A stretch of 64,000 bases of DNA from Solea solea (lineage: Eukaryota; Chordata; Actinopteri; Pleuronectiformes; Soleidae), in contig NC_081143.1 of NCBI RefSeq assembly GCF_958295425.1, positions 17,075,016 to 17,139,015 on the forward strand, in the 5' to 3' direction. The notes under the pieces were generated by a model. The model ran no database searches, was not told where the DNA came from, and saw nothing but the letters and a program-made list of their open reading frames with translations. Made by a program: the position numbers and the translations under genes. Shown here piece after piece: positions 51,901-63,998 of this stretch; within the stretch, counting starts at the first letter, position 1; the number at the start of each line of letters is the position of its first letter.

Positions 51901-53778
51901 CCCCCACAGATATATAATGGGTTTATTTATGCTATTCGCTGAAAACAGCTATTAAAACTGAACCAAATATTTAATTTATGTCCTGCAGAAATAATTATTT
52001 GATCATAGAAAATATTAAGGCATCACAAGCATCCTTGGGTCTCACCTGGGAATGGTTTGAATGATAAAGATGTCTTGTCCACGAACGGACTCTTTCACAT
52101 CAACTCTGGTTTCTGGAGAGAAGAATAAAAAATACATAAATAAATGCCTCCATTACTGACCACACGGATCTCTCGTCTGTGCACTACATGTAAATACACA
52201 TAGCGGTACACACCACGTGTCCTGAGAACAGAATATGTCAATGTAGGCTCTGAAATGGGGTAACGTGAATCCCCAATCCACCTCCAAATGTGGCTTTTGT
52301 GATCTGATCTGATGACGCATTCAGGATGTGATGAAGATCTGTGCTTAACACTGTCGCATGTGGCCAGGTCTCAATGGGTTCTCTTTAGACAGTCAATATG
52401 GGAATGGGATACTTGAAAAAATTGTAAAACTCTTACCTGAATTTGACTCTTGATAAACCACTGACTTGCCCAATTCAACACCCAGGCGCCTGGAGCAAAA
52501 CACAACAATGCAGGGTTAAGTGATGAAAGAAAATTTAACAAGTCATTAAATATTTGAAGTGTCAACTACAAAGGTTTTTTTTTCAGCCAAAAAACATGAT
52601 TGGGTAAAATATTAAACTAGAAGGATGATCAAAATAATAAATTAATTCAAGAAATAGTGATTGACTGCTACTGTATGAATTCATTCAATAAATTGTTTCA
52701 ATAATCCCACCCCCTAAAAAAGGCCAATTTTCACTTGACAAAACTTTTTTTAATTATCTGATATTTCATTGACATAAGTATCAATAACAAGTTTTGTTAT
52801 CATGACAACATCTTTGGCCATACCATAAAAAAAGTAGTGAGCATGAAGCACCGACAAGGTAACTTATTTATAGGAGCAACACATGGAATGTGTTCAGAGT
52901 CCAATTGTAAGATTTACAGAAAGAAATACACCAGCTCAAAAAGAGGCAAAACAAATCCACAAAAGTACTTGGCACAGACACACCTAAGTTGATTAATTTT
53001 GGGCTTCGCATCATAACAAACCTCAGAACAAGCCCAGGCATTATGAATGCCACTGAGCCTCAGGCAGAAAATTATGTTGTTTATTTGAAAAATGAACAGT
53101 TGCTGGATAACAGCACGAGCTATACAGATTGAACTTGGTGGCTCTTTAAAATGCACCACAGACGAGTGTGTACTTATCCTAACTATGTGAGTGCAGTCAG
53201 CAGTAATCTGTGAGACAGGGTTAGCTGGCACTGTAGCCTTACAACACTTAATCTCAATTTTCTTTCCCTGTGGCTGGGATCAATCTAGAGTGTCCAATTA
53301 AACCAATCAATGGGGATTGGGTACCTTGACCCTTGCCTAAAATACATATCAACGGCTTATTTTGAGGTTACAAAAAAAAAACCTAACCATAATCCCTCCC
53401 AAAATGTTATATACTGGACCTTTAAATACTATATTTCATTCTAACATTAGCACATTCAAAGTTGATCAAAGAGGTGCAGCACTTGTTCTAAGTGTTAGAT
53501 GACGTCACATGGATGAGCTGTGGTGTTAGTGTCATGACTGAAGTTACCATTTATTTCCATTATATATGAATGGAGGTGTAGTCAAAACCATAACTGAACT
53601 ACATCGCCACTACGATCACTCGTGGTCGTGATGTTGTGTCAGGGACGTGGCAGTTAAAGAAAGACAGTCATCCATTTTAAAATAAAACCACTTACTCTGT
53701 GATCTTCTTTGCCAGCTCGGTGCAAGCGGCGGTGGAGTTGGAGGAAAAAACACGGTAGCCACTTCTGGAAACATTCAT
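45983..53778 (-). CDS. prpsap1: Phosphoribosyl pyrophosphate synthetase-associated protein 1 (PAP39)
   Basis: Ten exons, all GT-AG: 53696-53778, 52437-52489, 52046-52112, 50686-50858, 49960-50075, 49725-49780, 49395-49540, 47601-47671, 46910-47056, 45983-46141. They total 1071 bases and give 356 residues, the length of human PRPSAP1. The protein is a non-catalytic subunit that binds PRPS1/2 and restrains PRPP synthesis, the entry step of nucleotide synthesis. The start is [19 protein letters not shown]. The catalytic-loop region of true synthetases is replaced by [17 protein letters not shown]. The PRPSAP-specific insert ([18 protein letters not shown]) is in exon 7. The end is [15 protein letters not shown]. 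Exon 1, [12 protein letters not shown] and the insert favour PRPSAP1 over PRPSAP2. At the PRPP-binding-like site the sequence is AIIIDDIIDDV where mammals have AIIVDDIIDDV. The gene is intact. Introns hold a MITE (47933-48392) and microsatellites. Confidence 0.97.
46620..46830 (-). repeat. CA-linked dispersed repeat, diverged reverse copy in prpsap1 intron
   Basis: Contains CTTGTCAGGACGAGTTGG, TTAATGGAAGTGAATGCAG and GTGTCCTAACAAGAATAAC, which are reverse-strand versions of the words in 26585-26770. It ends near a short (GT)n tract, and it lies between prpsap1 exons 9 and 10. Confidence 0.55.
47933..48392. mobile_element. MITE in prpsap1 intron 7
   Basis: Left end TAAAGGTCCAGTGTGTAA (47933-47950). 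The right end, read in reverse complement, is TACAGGTCCAGTGTGTAA: 17 of 18 positions match. There is no coding capacity (460 bp). This is a common teleost element. A second, 3'-only fragment ending ATACTGGACCTTTAAAT lies at about 53330-53430, in prpsap1 intron 1. No target-site duplication is clear. Confidence 0.8.
49009..49069. repeat. (ATT)/(ATC)n trinucleotide tract
   Basis: ATT units switch to ATC/CAT units and back, within prpsap1 intron 7. Confidence 0.9.
53330..53430. mobile_element. 3' fragment of the GGTCCAGTGTGTAA MITE
   Basis: Contains TTGCCTAAAATACATATCAA, GGCTTATTTTGAGGTTAC and ATACTGGACCTTTAAAT. These correspond to the 3' half of the element at 47933-48392. Confidence 0.65.
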
Positions 53779-54480
53779 TTTGGTGAAACCATACGACAGT
53801 TTGGGGTTTTGAGAGACCAGAGACCTGTGACCCCCAAAACGCCTAATGGGCATAGTGCTTTGGAAGTCAATGTGGTGTTTAGTTTCGACCCCACGAAGTC
53901 GCCAGAAAGAGAAACAAACAAACAACGCCTGTTATTTTATCCGAGGAACCGTTTTAACACACAAATTCCAGCGGTTGGACTTGCAATGACACCGACAGTG
54001 TTTATCACATCGTCGCAAAAACAACTAAAAAATACAAGAAAAGCACACGCTGCGCCTGTAACGTAAGTGTAGCTCTCGTGCGGATGACGTTAGCTAACCA
54101 CAAACAACCTAACTCGTCGAAAACAGCCCCCACTTTGCTCCAGCCTTGTTTACATGCGGGTCACCGAGTCTTTACCACCTCCTAAGTGTGCGCGTGTTTG
54201 CCTTTACAGAAAAAGTTAACAGCCAAATGTGTACACACTGTAAACTTCCTAACAAAGCGGTCCACTCCACTCCAGGTAGCAGGGACAAAACACGTCACGG
54301 GCACGCGTTCAATGAAGAAGAGTGAGTGGCCATTAAGACAGCCAATCAGAGGCCACTTCAACAAAAAAGTAGGCGGGTAAAATACATTTCTGACCAATCA
54401 ATGCGTGGTATTTTCATGACGTACATTTAAAGCGCACTGACCTAGGATTCATTGGCCCCGAGTTACTGCTGCTGTGACAG
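53779..54480 (-). promoter_or_regulatory. prpsap1 5' UTR and promoter region
   Basis: CpG-containing region upstream of the ATG at 53776-53778. It holds three CCAAT boxes: CCAAT at 54342-54346 and 54394-54398, and ATTGG at 54451-54455, spaced 52 and 57 bases apart, which is a typical NF-Y arrangement. A CRE-like TGACGTA is near 54417 and TGACGTTA near 54086. No TATA box is evident, which suits a housekeeping gene. The exact start site is not visible. Confidence 0.55.
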
Positions 54481-55580
54481 AGGACGACAGTGCTTCCTCA
54501 AGTGTTCACTCTGAATTAGTATCATTTATTTCCAAGCAAGTTTAATTGTCATTTACGCACAAAAAACGCATAAAATGTAAACCTTAACATCAAGTTACAG
54601 TGTGTAAGATTTAAGATGGGTTATTTGAAGATATTTAACATACTCTCAGTAAGTATGTTTGCATGTTTGAATAATGTTTAAAAAATGTTACATTTTTCTT
54701 ACCTTAAAACATTTAATCGATATACAGGATGTTCACTAGCGATATCTGCAACGCCATTCGTTATTACTAGTCAGAACTACAGTTTCAGATATCTACAACA
54801 AGATAACTAAAAAGGTCTAACAATGTAGATATCTTCAATTGAGTAAAATTAATCATTTCAATATCAAATCATAATGATGTTGTAGATGTCTGACACTGGA
54901 AAAGAAATCTATAATGACAAACCTCATACACAGGAATGAAAAAAGCGACGTCATTCTGACTAGTAGAACTGTGTTGCAGATATCTGAAACTGTAGTTTTG
55001 ACTAGTAAGGATGAATGACATTGCAGATATCGGTAGTAGATATCCTGTCTGTCGAGTAAATGTTATTGCCATATGTCATCCTTTGTGGTAAGCAGAGGCC
55101 ACCATAGTTTCCTGACCTGCTAAGAAACGGGAAGGGGTGGATAAAACAGAAGTCACACAGGTAAAGTATTTAAGTGCAAACAATTCCTACCATTTTATAT
55201 AAGCTTCACATAGTTTAAACAAGTGCTTAACTTTGCATAGTTTTTGTATGTTCAGTATAATCTGAAAAGTGAATAAATATAGATATATATCTACATCTAT
55301 CTATATATATATAGAGAGAGAGTAGTATATATCATAATAAACATCCATCACTCGGTAAAGATGACATTTTCTTGAGTTTACTGCCATTTTAGGTCTGTTT
55401 CTTTGTTAGAAGTTCTACAATATTACTCGTTTAAATAGTCACTTTATTATAGAGCAATCGATATACGATAGTAAATAACCAAATGTCTTTCTTCTGCAGT
55501 AGCACATAAATGGTTTAATTTGCAGAATCTAGCAGCTCATATAATAGTTTCCAACATTGCTTATGTTGCACAAGCAGCAT
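54481..55580. other. Intergenic between the Myb-like gene and prpsap1
   Basis: No gene seen. 54720-55060 has an imperfect inverted arrangement: GATATCTGCAACGCCATTCG and TACTAGTCAGAACTACAG near 54740-54790, and complementary forms (TGTAGTTTTGACTAGTAAG, ATTGCAGATATCGG) near 54990-55030. This is probably a foldback element about 300 bases long. An AT tract lies at 55276-55325. Confidence 0.5.
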
Positions 55581-55586
55581 TTTATT
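55581..55586 (-). terminator. Candidate polyadenylation signal of the Myb-like gene
   Basis: TTTATT on the plus strand, AATAAA on the gene strand, 1063 bases after the stop. An ATTAAA variant (plus-strand TTTAAT, 55934-55939) is nearer. Which one is used is unknown. Confidence 0.3.
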
Positions 55587-56400
55587 TCAAAGCAATATAA
55601 AGAAGGCCACAGTAACAACTGCTGTGTAATAAAAGCCACGTCGTTTTAATAACTCTTAAGCATAAAACAAAATGGTAAGTAGATCAGTGGGACATATAAT
55701 CAAAAGCTCTCTTCATTAATTACACGTTTATATAACTTTTCACCAGGGCCAGTTAATCAGACAATGGTTGATTGCATAAACTACTGTAGCAAAATAAACA
55801 TGCACATAATCACTTCCTCTATTCAGTTAAAACATTTGAAACAGTTTCTGTATCATCTATACAGTATGGGTACAAACCGTGGTACTATAAAAGTGCTTAT
55901 TAAGTGTGCAGTGTATTCAAGTTTTACTTCTACTTTAATCAAATGAAAAAGTGGGGACTCAACAAAGCGTTATGTACAATTGTTCAATGCAACACTACAC
56001 CTATGGTGTTAACTGGTTAAATGTACAACTATCCAAGTTATTCTTCCGTTAATGTGTGTGTGTCCTCCACGACACCACGAAAGACTGCACAGTGTCACTG
56101 GAAACATATTGCTGTTGATCACACGGGAGAAGCCATTCATCCACTTTGAACCAGCATGTGGAGACAGCCTGTCTTCCATTTCCGTTCTGAGTGGATCACC
56201 GCAGTGAAGATACACCACACCCTTTCTGCATTCCACTTCTCTGGGGATAATTCTTCACCAAGACTGTGCCATGCAGCACAGGGAGTTTCGAGTATGATCT
56301 AGTGTATATAGATCAACTTCCCCATAGCTGGTTGAGGCAAACAATGACCCTCTTATTGTCAGCAAATGCTGTCTTATATGGTCATTTGAGCATCGTACAC

Positions 56401-56404
<4 letters not shown>

Positions 56405-56436
<32 letters not shown>
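56405..56436. repeat. (GT)n microsatellite
   Basis: 32-base GT tract in the 3' flank of the Myb-like gene. Confidence 0.95.
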
Positions 56437-56438
<2 letters not shown>

Positions 56439-56648
56439 AAAACCGACTCACTCATATTACTGCAGTGCTGTTAAGACTGACAGATGCTACAGCACACCCA
56501 GAAATTAAAAAATCTCAACCGCTCTGTCTTTCTACTTCGTTGTTGCCTTTCCCTTCGCGGACGTCAGGAATATAATTTCCTGTATATCATTTAAAGATTG
56601 CACTGAATGCAAGAAAATACAGTTGTTGGTCGTTTGTTTTTTTTTCTT

Positions 56649-59600
56649 TCAGCCCTTCAACACCTTCTCTTTTAACAAGTCCAAGATGACCTGCCTCTCC
56701 TGGCTTTCCAGCTCAAATCTTTGTTCCCTCTCTTTTCTCTCTGCTCCCAGACGTTCCCTCTCCAACGCAATCTTACCTGAGAATTCAAAGAAAGGCAAAT
56801 TACAACAAGCCTATGGTTATTGTCTCTTTCATCCTAAGATAATTTCATATTCCCTGCACGTGATGTGTTTAATCCTGTAGTGTAATGGTTTCAATCTTAC
56901 AAAATGAAATGAAAATGGATTAAACTGACATTGTACGCATTGCTTATTTTAGTAACAATTAATTGTGGCTATACCCATTGTATTTAAAGCCATAGTCATA
57001 GCCATAGCCTAATGAATCAACATACTCCTCTGAATCTCGAGTTCTTCGCGACGAAGGGCAAGCTCCTCCTCCCGCAGGCGCTGCTCCGCCTCCGAGCGTT
57101 TCTCCAGGAAGCTGAGGATTTCAGAGTATGTCTGGCAGCAGCACTGACAGGGTCGCTTGGCCATGGGTGCGGCTGACAGCTCAGGTATATCCTCACGATC
57201 CTCTTCTTGTTCTGTTGGGACAGTGCTTACTCATTTAAAAGTAAAGACAATAAAGTCTTATAACAATAATTAAACAAACGCCACTGAGATTTGCCTGTGA
57301 GAGGTTGTGATTGAGAAGGAGTGACAGTGACAGTGTGGAGCAAATGATGTCCATGCGGTTCATACCTGCACTATGTGTGTGTGTGATGGTGATGTTGGGT
57401 TTGTCCTGCTCTGGTAGAGTTAATTCTTCAATGGCTCGCTTTCTTAGCTCATCATCCTGGAAAAAGAGATGGACAAGAGCACTGAAAAACACCATAAGTA
57501 CCATAAAAAGCAGTGTTAGTTAGTGTAGTAATAATAATAATACTAATATGTTGTAGCATCTTTAGTAGTGGAATTGGTACATTGTATAAGCAGTAGTTGA
57601 CATCTAAGTTAACTTGTGACTGCACATCACCACGAGGAAGAAAAGGGGAAGTGAAGTTGTTTTGTTCCCATTTCTCTGATAAGACTTAGTTCCACTGAAT
57701 TATTATTATAACACATCTATTGTCTACAATACGAATAGTCTGTCTAATGTGACAATAGGTGCTGCAGGGAGAGTTTGTGGAAGGTTTCGAGATCAAACAG
57801 TAAAAACAGTGTAGAGTGTATGAATAAATTGTTATGCATTGTTTACTTAGATAACAGAGGAAAGATTTGGATAGACAGACCAAGCCAAAACGACTCCAAA
57901 CTAACAGTGTTTCTTAATATTTATGTCTTTGAAACCATGATGACCATGTTTGGCCAAAAACAATAACTTAAACTGCAAATGACTACTGATGTCCTTGATG
58001 AACTGTTGATAATATTAAGAAATCGCAGCATGGAAGCTGTGTGACTGTTACTGTTGGCCTGTCCCTCAGCTCAAACAACGTCTGATTAAAGACACATCTT
58101 TCTTTATTATACTATAATTATTATCACTATTACATATGTTTAGTTGCTACCCTGGTTTGAGCCCCAGTTGGAACAAGGGCCTTTCTGCATGGAGTTTGCA
58201 TGTTCTCCCCGTGTGTGTGCTTGGGTTTTCTCCAGGTTCTCCGGCTTCCTCCCACAGTCCAAAAACATGCAATACGGGAATTAGGTAAATTGGACACTCT
58301 AGATGGACCGTAGGTGTGAGTGAGAGAGTGGATGGATGAATCACTGACACTGACCTGGTACTTTGTGCCTTCACTACTGACCAAGAGCCCCTTCTCGGCC
58401 TCCAGCTCCAAAACCTCATGAAGAAGATCCTCCTTTTGGGCATATAACCTCTCGGTTCCAAACCTGAGTCCAGCAAATGCACACACACACACACACAGTA
58501 CAAATGTCTTAAACTTTGGCTTTGTTAAGGCACAACACATCCATACTATGTTGTTGGTACCAACCTTCGCAGGCTGGGGAAGTCTTGCTTCTTGTAGTAG
58601 TCCAGCAGCAGCATGGTCCTCTCCCTGCACCTCCTGGCGTCCACCTCAAAGTTTTCATCTTGGAGGGCTGCTGTGATAATTTCACCCACACGGGCCCAAA
58701 TCCTTCCTAAGAAAATGTTTGTACAGTAGAGATTATAATTTGTATTCAAAAAGCTAATGGATAAACAGACTGGGTGCAATAATAATATCGTTATTTATCA
58801 GAGATGAAAATAAGTTAGGTTTCAGAGTAGACAGGATATTAGTTAATATAATATCATATATTACAATGCAATTACTTTACTATAACTATAATCGAATCTA
58901 GATATGTAGTTTGTTTAAGCCTCGAATGGTACAGTCTATGTAGGATTTGAAATAATAAATAGAGTGAATGATTAAGTCATGTTATGTGCTTGTGTGAACT
59001 GTACATTTGTTATGTCTTTGAAGACATGGTATCAAAAAAGAAAAGGCAGGGGAGGGAGAAGGAGGATTTGACAGGAGGTTAACCAGTTGTAACTAGTTGG
59101 GTTTTTTGTTAGAAAGAAAGGTAGACTATTTGCCTTCCTTGGATCCCTGTAGCTTAACCACCTTATACTACATTAGAGATACCTCAAATAAGTAAACTTT
59201 CAGTTACAGTTGTGAGTTGGATTCAGATTAAAATCAGCCACACGTCTCACTAAAGGACTGACCTGGCTCTTTGGAGGCAAACGGGTTCTGGGCAATGACC
59301 TCTCGCAGCAGGATGATGTCGTGCCGTGCCGAAAAACGCACCTGGCGCTTTCGTGGAGTTGTAGAAGGACCAGCGAGGGAAAACCCTAATATTGATTAAA
59401 TAACAGAAAAGATTTTAGTACAATACCATAGATGCAGACTGTCTGAGTGCTATAATAAAACCACACCGGTCCAGGATCACATTTGCCCTGAGCCTATTTG
59501 TACTTACAATAAAAAGAGTGCTGTGCCAATAATAATAATAATAATGATCTTTATTATTATTCGATTGTGAGGTAAAAACCAAACAGTTATTACAATAAAT

Positions 59601-59799
59601 CCTTAAATACACTGATCCATGATGAATGTAATGAAAATAAAAAGCAAAACACAACACATGAATGGGATTACAGTGTGTTATTTCACTACCATACATGTTA
59701 TTAATGCGTCTCTAATGTAGGGGCACACGTTTGGCCTGTGTCTTTGCTGCAGAGAGGTAAAGTGCATGTGGACACCAGTCTGCCAGCTGCACTCTCACA

Positions 59800-59832
<33 letters not shown>

Positions 59833-60197
59833 CTGATGTTTGACAGATGTCAGCAGCAGTTCTCTCAGCCCTGTCTGTGCCACACGGAGCCACACGGAGC
59901 CCTTCTGCAGCTACACGCGTGGACCGTTTACAAGAGAAACGAGGCGAATGGCACGAGTGTAAAGTGTGAGCCTCTGATAGCCACACACAGGCTACAGCAG
60001 CACCCGTAACCAACCGAAGCGTATGCGTCACAGGAAGAGGAGGCGTCCTGTGCACGAGCCGACTCCGAGAGAGGCACCAAATGTGTGTGAGGACGGGAGA
60101 TGTTCGTGTAAGTGTGTGTGTGGACTGCGCGCTCGGCGTGGCGGTGACAGTGTATCTCACCGTTTTTGATCGGCACCTCCACCACTACTCGTTCCAT
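56649..60197 (-). CDS. Myb/SANT-like domain protein with C-terminal coiled coil
   Basis: Seven exons, all GT-AG: 60161-60197, 59263-59385, 58565-58706, 58355-58463, 57366-57456, 57026-57211, 56649-56776. They total 816 bases, 271 residues, with an open frame throughout. The start MERVVVEVPIKNG is the first ATG of a short first exon in a CpG-containing region. Residues 24-26 (RKR) could be a nuclear signal. Residues about 28-121 look like a Myb/SANT-like domain: RFSARHDIILLREVIAQNPF, RIWARVGEIITAAL, LLLDYYKKQDFPSLRRFGTE, KEDLLHEVLELEAE. This layout is shared with Myb-like proteins linked to Harbinger transposons, so domestication is possible. A cysteine cluster CQCCCQ (189-194) follows an acidic stretch. 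Residues about 197-265 form a long charged coiled coil (EKRSEAEQRLREEELALRRE). DNA binding and dimerisation are inferred. I cannot name an orthologue. The exon 3 donor is weak (GTTGGT). Confidence 0.85.
58150..58345 (+). repeat. Retroposon tail, family A, copy 4, in an intron
   Basis: Contains TTTCTGCATGGAGTTTGCAT, GTTCTCCCCGTGTGTGTG, CTCCGGCTTCCTCCCACAGT, CCAAAAACATGCAATACGG and a (GGAT)n-like 3' end. It lies in intron 4 of the Myb-like gene, antisense to it, and ends only about 10-15 bases from the exon 4 donor (58353-58354). Confidence 0.8.
59802..59831. repeat. (AC)n microsatellite
   Basis: AC tract in intron 1 of the Myb-like gene. Confidence 0.95.
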
Positions 60198-60360
60198 GTT
60201 TCTGTTTGGTGCATCCGGGAACTGCCTGACGCGCGCCGTACACGTCCGCTCACCAGTACAGGTTCACCGCTGACGTGTAGCTCAACTTGGGGGGAGAATC
60301 GCGATCATCTGGCCAAACGGTGGAACGACTCCTCTTTCTCAGCTGCACTTACTCAACTCC
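60198..60360 (-). promoter_or_regulatory. 5' UTR and promoter region of the Myb-like gene
   Basis: GC- and CpG-rich stretch directly upstream of the start codon (GACGCGCGCCGTACACGTCC and nearby). No TATA or CCAAT box stands out. The assignment rests on position and composition only. Confidence 0.4.
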
Positions 60361-63300
60361 ACCACCAGATGGAGCCATAGGCCAGCTTTTAACTAACTTA
60401 CTAACAGTTGTTAGAGCAAGAAGCTCATGTTGCGGTTAATACACAAAACATCTCCAGTAGCCTTACAAGCTTCAAAATGTGGAAAAGGGAATAACTTTTT
60501 CCAGAATGACTTTCAACATCTGACACGTGTTTACAATTCACTGCATGTTAAAGTAGTGTATTAACAATTTCAAATGAAGGAAACCAGTAAGTTTCATTTA
60601 AAAAAAAAAAAAAACCGAGACAGCATTTGCATGTTAAATTTGACATTTGAACAGTATAAAACATATTTACAATTGCATTTGTTTCATTCATTCTGTTCAT
60701 TCTAACACGCTCCTCCCTGGCGACAAAGATTTGCCGGAGTGAAATTACCGCAATGACCACACATTGGTTTTCACTTGCAGCTTCTCAGCTTTTCAGAAAC
60801 CATTGCATTTTTTTTTCAGATGCCACAAACCGTCGCTTAAGAGGAGTGATGCAGAGTGCGCTTGGGCAAACGTGTCGTTTGCAATGCGCTCGCTTTTAAA
60901 GGGTTAAATGTTTCTCACCTTGAGTTTAAACGTGGTGTAACAAGACCAATTATGAAGCAGATTTCTTTGTTTTTTACATTCAGTTCTCAAATCTCTGACA
61001 GAACCAGACTCAAACATGTGCAGCCATCTGCCTCGGCAGGTTGGGGTGAAAGGAAAATGTGGGTTTTAAGCCTGAAAAAGCCATTTTTAGGGGTGTCAGA
61101 ATGTGAAGACCTGCAATTATGTTCTCACATTCTTCGGGAGGCTATACAGTATATGTTTTTTTGGTCCTCACAAAGATACCCATATAATAACACACACACA
61201 CACACACACACAATCCTTGGACCTTGAGTAAGTAAATAAATTACAGCTACAGTCCCTGCTCTCGCCTCCAGTGACTCTGGTCTCCAGTGTTTCTGTCACT
61301 GATAAGTGATAAACTATGATACACGTGTCTGTAATGGGGGATAAAAATGGGGGCAGAGACTAACAGCTGCAGCATAATAGAAAAACCATTAATGTCATCA
61401 CACTATGAGACCTGTGACTATAGAGTGCAAATCATCTCCACGGTCATGCACATGAAAGAATAACAAGAAAGGCAGCAGACGTCAGGTGCCTGCACAGCAG
61501 AGGCTGCCATCCTCTCTGTTAACCTGTCAGTGGATTGTTAATAGTCCAGGACACACAGCACCTCATCCTTTTAGGATCAAAGGACTGTTCCAGTGAGTGC
61601 ATCAGAGCAGACTGCCCTTCACTAGAACATGAGCATAAAGAGTGCACGGACACCCCTACACTCTTTTCTTTTTGGATGTCTTCTGAAAAGCACACTCCTG
61701 CCTTTGGATACATTTCAGATAATCACATCATATTCACTGGGCTAAGTTGCACGTATGTATTTTAAGCACATACTGTACGCAGACAACTAGCAAAAGCAAA
61801 GGAGAGTGTACAGAATGTCTTTGGGAAATCCTGCACTTTTAATTGAGGGTATATAAGATGAGGACTGCAAGACGAAATGCATTATACATTGAAATTGATT
61901 TGTAGAACAACAGTAGTAATACATAGTGGAAATAGACATTAGAAACACACTATACTGACATACTAAGTCTTCACATATTGTAAATGATGTTATTGTAATA
62001 TAATAATTCAAAAATGACAGTGGACACTTTTGGATAATACAATATAGTCATTTCAAATGGACTTCCTTCATTTATACAACACCCTCATAAAATAAATATT
62101 TTAACACACACATACATATATATACATATATATATATATGCTGCAAATTAGCGACATTAAGCATAATTGCACATAATTGTAGGTTCAATTCCACGTCAAA
62201 TAAAAAGATCCTCCGATCACTGATGCCCACTGAGCCTTCCGATTTTCTTTTGAAGTCATCTACTCTGATAGCTAATTGCTTTCATAATATCCATAATTTC
62301 ACTTTAAGCTAAGAGCACATGTGAAAAAGAAGTACATTTCAAAAGAAAGGGAAATAATTCATTTCAGTATATCTTAAAGGTAGTATACTCGTTGCTTCCA
62401 TGCCAGCTTAATATCATTTTCCAATTGTGCTTTTCCTTTTATCTTCCTCAATAAAACAAAATAAAAGAAGCATATTTTTCTTTTTATAAAACCTTTAAAA
62501 GCAAGATAAACACAATACGTCCTCTGACCAGCACTTCTTCAGATAATGGACACACACTTGTGCATATTAAGAAATTGACAAAATAAGGGCAGCCAGAGTG
62601 AGGCACACAGGATTTTGTTATTTGCACCAGTTTTAATTCCCCATCAAAAAACACAGTGACATGTTGTGGCACATACAAATGAGCATTTGACTGGTCAACA
62701 CAGTCACTGCAATCAGACGGAGGTAAGATTGAGTTCATTTCATTGATTTTATTGACTCAAGCTGAGCACATTTAAGAACCCTGATCATTATAAAAATAGA
62801 TCCTTACCGTCCTACCCTATTTTACTGTACATGCAGCCTTGCAGTTGATTATTATTATTATTTTTCTTTTTTTACATTGCACAACCAAATGAAACACGAA
62901 CAAGAGTAACCATCAAGCCAGTGTAACCATAGTAACAAAGCGGTGACAGCTACGGTTCCTCTCATTATTACCCCGTTTCACAGTGCGTTAACAAGCACAG
63001 GTATGCACACGTATGCTCACACACTTTCACGTTTGTTTTTTTAACATATTTCTCCCCCCTATACTGAGAGAGCTGTACAGGATTATAGTGTTTTTTCATG
63101 AGGGGTTCATAAAGTCCTGCCCTTGTGGAAACTCTGTGGTTTCCACTGAGGATGACTCACACTGAATATTAGACCCCCTGCCTGACTCTGTGCCCGCACT
63201 CCCTTTCTGTATTTATCTTCATCTCCCCCCGCTTTTAGCCACTTCATTCCTCTTAATGTTTGCTATTCTCAGCTCCCTCTGCTGCAGCACTATACATGTG

Positions 63301-63998
63301 TCTCTCCACTGAAAAGTCTTGTGAGAGAGAGTGTAACACACCCTCCACCTGGTGTGAGCGAGCTGCGAGTGTTAATAATAATAATTTAGTTTGAGCAAAA
63401 TTCAACAAAAGTTCTTATCTCAACTTTGCTCGCGGATACATATTTAAATCTCCATGACAGCATCAGGCGTGGTTGCTGAGTGACATGTGACCCATGCAGC
63501 AAGCATGTAACAGAGAGTTGTGTTTATCTAATCCAAGTCACGGACTTGTACAAATTATAACAAGAGAGAAAGAACACTGTGTTTTCTCTCGATGATGCAA
63601 CTCGAGTGTTTTTGTCACACCTTTGGATTCTCATCTCTATCACACCCACCCAACCTCATTTTCCCTCATTGTCAATATGAGAGGTATATATGGTTGCTAT
63701 AGTGATTATTCCTCTTGGCAACACAGAGACCAGCCCCACTGTTTGATTGGCCGCCACATCCCTCTGGTTGTGTAAACCACTGGCTGATAGATACCGTCCA
63801 CAGATACAGTCTGTGGAACGGATCTAATTTGGTTAATGAAAAAATATAGTAGTAGAGGTAAGGGGTTTCAACCCTGGCTCGTAGAAATAGTATATAATTA
63901 TATAGTGTATGAAACACATATTTCTTACTCCAAACTGTTTTCGAAATAATTGTAGAATATTCCACTATGCGTAGTATTTTATGTTTTGTGCACAGCAC
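60361..63998. other. Intergenic, right end of window
   Basis: No gene seen. 61130-61190 (TTTTTTTGGTCCTCACAAAG) runs into (CA)n at 61190-61212 and resembles the CA-linked repeat. An AT tract lies at 62108-62139. The remaining short frames lack any domain or splice support. Confidence 0.5.

Noticed and set aside
53809..54066. Plus-strand frame of 85 residues antisense to prpsap1 exon 1
   Set aside because: Lies over the prpsap1 5' UTR and promoter on the opposite strand; no recognisable protein features.
58130..58630. 166-residue minus-strand frame
   Set aside because: Reads through intron and retroposon sequence; only the exon 4 portion is real coding sequence.
59801..60160. 119-residue frame overlapping the first intron of the Myb-like gene
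   Set aside because: It lies within intron 1, ends in a CA tract, and has no domain.
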